DNA of 6,017 nt. Source: DATHGT01 sp035317605 (GTDB lineage Bacteria; Methylomirabilota; Methylomirabilia; Rokubacteriales; CSP1-6). Positions within the stretch are counted from its first letter, which is position 1. Each line of letters begins with the position of its first letter. Under the pieces are notes generated by a model, which worked only from the letters and a program-made list of their open reading frames with translations, was not told the DNA's origin and ran no database searches. The DNA lies in NCBI GenBank assembly GCA_035317605.1, contig DATHGT010000337.1, forward strand, positions 1 to 6,017. The letters are read 5' to 3'. Below, piece after piece: positions 4,705 to 6,017 of the stretch. Both the position numbers and the translations under genes were made by a program.

Positions 4705-5826
4705 TTATCCGGCAGGGACCGGGACGGTGAGGTCGTCGGGCAGGAGCACGACCATATCGCTGCTGATCTCGACGCGGACGCGGTCGCCGAGGCGGAAGAT
4801 GGACGCCTCGGCGGCGGGCCGCTCGACGCGGACGGCGTCACCGGCCCCGATGTCGATCTCGTACACATAGCGGGCGCCCTCGAAGACCCGCAGCGCGACC
4901 TGGCCGGGAATGCCCGGCCCGCGGGCCATCGCCGCCTCGGTGATCGACAACGTTTCCGGGCGGAGCACGAGCAGGCCGCGGCTCCCCTCGCGGAACGCGC
5001 CGATCCCCGGCACCGGCACGCGGTCTCCCCGCCGCGTCTCCACCACCACCCCGAGGTCGCGGACTTCCACCACCCGCACCGGCAAGAAGTTGGCGGGACC
5101 GAGCGCTTCGGCGACGACGCGACTCACCGGCCAGCGATAGAGACTCTCGGGATCGCCGACCTGGAGCAGGCGGCCACCGGCCACGATCGCGATCCGGTCG
5201 GACAGCGCCATCGCGTCGGCGGCGTCGCGGGTGGCGCAGATGGTGGTCACCGCGAGGTCGCGATGCAACCGGGCCAGTTCGAGCCGGAGCGTCTGGCGGG
5301 TGAGCGGATCGAGATGGGCCAGCGGCTCGTCGAGCAGGAGCACCCGCGGCTCGACCGCGAGCGCCCGCGCCAGCGCCAGCCGTCGCTGGCCGTCGAGCGT
5401 GAGCGCGGTGGGAAGGCGATCGCGCTCGGCGGCGAGGCCGAGACGGGTGGTCACCACCTCGACGCGCCGCTCGATCTCGGCGCGCGCCATGGGGAGTTGC
5501 TCGAGCCCGAACGCCACGTGACGTCGCACGGTGAGGTGCGGCCACAAGGCCCCCTGATGGAACACGTAGCCGATGCCGCGGGCTCGGGGCGGAAGGCCGC
5601 CGATGTCCGCGCCGTCGACCAGCACGCGACCCCGGCTCGGCGGCAGAAACCCGGCCACCGCGCGCAGGATGGCCGTCTTGCCCGAATGCGGCGGCCCCAC
5701 GAGCGTGAAGAACTCGCCGTACCGGACGTGCAGCGAGACGTCGACGAGATGCGGCGGGGGCCCGGCGTCGGTGGACAGCGATTCGAGGCGGACGTCGACG
5801 AGGGGCCGGGTCGCGTGCTCGCTCAG
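4705..5826 (-). CDS. ABC transporter ATP-binding protein, PotA/FbpC type, with unusual motifs
   Basis: This 373-residue protein has an N-terminal nucleotide-binding domain (about 8-240) and a C-terminal TOBE-like regulatory domain (about 245-373, with VLRPETLSI). That layout and length fit importer ATPases of the spermidine/iron/sugar group. Walker A is GPPHSGKT (44-51) and Walker B with catalytic glutamate is LLLDEP (163-168, Asp166-Glu167). The Q-loop reads VFHQGALWPHLTV with His90 where Gln is usual. The signature is LTLDG (142-146) instead of LSGGQ, and the H-loop His is Arg200 (ATRDAADAM). No in-frame ATG, GTG or TTG precedes Walker A except GTG at 5700, which is the Val codon just before Walker A and would remove the first strands. 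CTG at 5826, in a CTGA overlap with the peptidase stop, is therefore chosen. A G-run at 5841-5836, nine bases before it, could be its ribosome site. No permease or binding protein is in the window. Confidence 0.82.
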   Translation of the reverse strand: MSEHATRPLVDVRLESLSTDAGPPPHLVDVSLHVRYGEFFTLVGPPHSGKTAILRAVAGFLPPSRGRVLVDGADIGGLPPRARGIGYVFHQGALWPHLTVRRHVAFGLEQLPMARAEIERRVEVVTTRLGLAAERDRLPTALTLDGQRRLALARALAVEPRVLLLDEPLAHLDPLTRQTLRLELARLHRDLAVTTICATRDAADAMALSDRIAIVAGGRLLQVGDPESLYRWPVSRVVAEALGPANFLPVRVVEVRDLGVVVETRRGDRVPVPGIGAFREGSRGLLVLRPETLSITEAAMARGPGIPGQVALRVFEGARYVYEIDIGAGDAVRVERPAAEASIFRLGDRVRVEISSDMVVLLPDDLTVPVPAG

Positions 5827-6017
5827 GGGCGCGTGCCCCCCACACGCGCTTCGACGGCGGGCAGCGCGTCGAGCACCACGTCGCCCACGACCTGAAGGCT
5901 GCGGGCCGAGACCTTGTCGAGGGTGTCGCCGGCCGTGTGCCAGGCGGGAAAGTCGAAGTCGATGAGGAGGGCGGCGGGCACGCCGGCGCTCAGGAACGGC
6001 GCGTGATCGTCTTCCAC
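5823..6017 (-). CDS. M28-type zinc aminopeptidase / glutaminyl cyclase-like protein, C-terminal part
   Basis: Only the last 64 residues are in the window; the gene continues past the right edge and the first codon here (GTG) is internal. The fragment begins VEDDHAPFL and contains AGVPAALLIDFDFPAWHTAGDTLDKVS. The DDHxPFL...GVP...LI...WHT...DTLDK order is typical of the end of M28 metallopeptidases and glutaminyl-peptide cyclotransferases. The His of WHT (residue 27 of the fragment) is the C-terminal zinc ligand. Family members are usually exported or lipoproteins, but the N-terminus that would show this is missing. The stop overlaps the ABC ATPase start by four bases, implying one transcript. 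Peptidase and cyclotransferase cannot be told apart from this piece. Confidence 0.8.
   Translation of the reverse strand: MEDDHAPFLSAGVPAALLIDFDFPAWHTAGDTLDKVSARSLQVVGDVVLDALPAVEARVGGTRP

Noticed and set aside
3544..5895. Plus-strand open frame of 783 codons
   Set aside because: It runs across the corrinoid promoter region, the metallo-hydrolase in another frame and the antisense of the ABC gene. Its composition is Arg/His/Gly-rich with no domain, so it is a GC-driven shadow.

Overview
This is a very GC-rich bacterial window with dense genes, mostly on the minus strand. Reading frames abut through 1 to 4 base overlaps, and the long open frames opposite them are GC-driven shadows. Nothing in the sequence fixes the taxon. 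The GC content, the C1/cobalamin gene set and the G6...C6 intergenic hairpins would suit a soil or sediment lineage such as Candidatus Rokubacteria/Methylomirabilota, but that is a guess from memory, not a demonstrated placement.

Layout. Positions 1-298 hold no confident gene: a G-run tract, a G6/C6 hairpin (76-103), a clean terminator-like hairpin (121-144), and a degenerate array of 13-14 bp repeats (157-311) that runs into the 3' end of the first gene. A four-gene minus-strand operon is read from about 3654 down to 299. In transcription order it encodes a B12-binding corrinoid protein (3625-2960), a homocysteine S-methyltransferase domain protein (2963-2049), a stand-alone protein like the methionine synthase activation domain (2052-1321), and an AI-2E family membrane protein (1321-299). 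Its junctions are GTGA, ATGA and TGATG. A 144 bp divergent promoter region separates it from a plus-strand metallo-beta-lactamase-fold hydrolase resembling class II cyclic nucleotide phosphodiesterases (3770-4537). A hairpin terminator follows that gene. A second minus-strand pair then enters from the right edge: the C-terminus of an M28-type zinc peptidase (6017-5823), and an ABC transporter ATPase of the PotA/FbpC type (5826-4705), apparently started by CTG inside a CTGA overlap.

How the genes work together. The first three operon genes look like methionine synthase (MetH) taken apart: homocysteine module, cobalamin module and reactivation module, each a separate protein. The methyltetrahydrofolate-binding module is absent from the window. 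The methyl group may therefore come from a separately encoded methyltransferase (folate-dependent, or an MttB-like enzyme acting on a methylated amine), passing through the corrinoid protein to homocysteine. The activation-like protein ends in a CX2CX4C cysteine cluster, which suggests a redox role in rescuing inactive cob(II)alamin.

The points most worth a second look are the dismantled MetH module, the 14 bp repeat array containing the stop codon of the last operon gene, the ABC ATPase with unusual Q-loop, signature and H-loop residues, and its CTG start.
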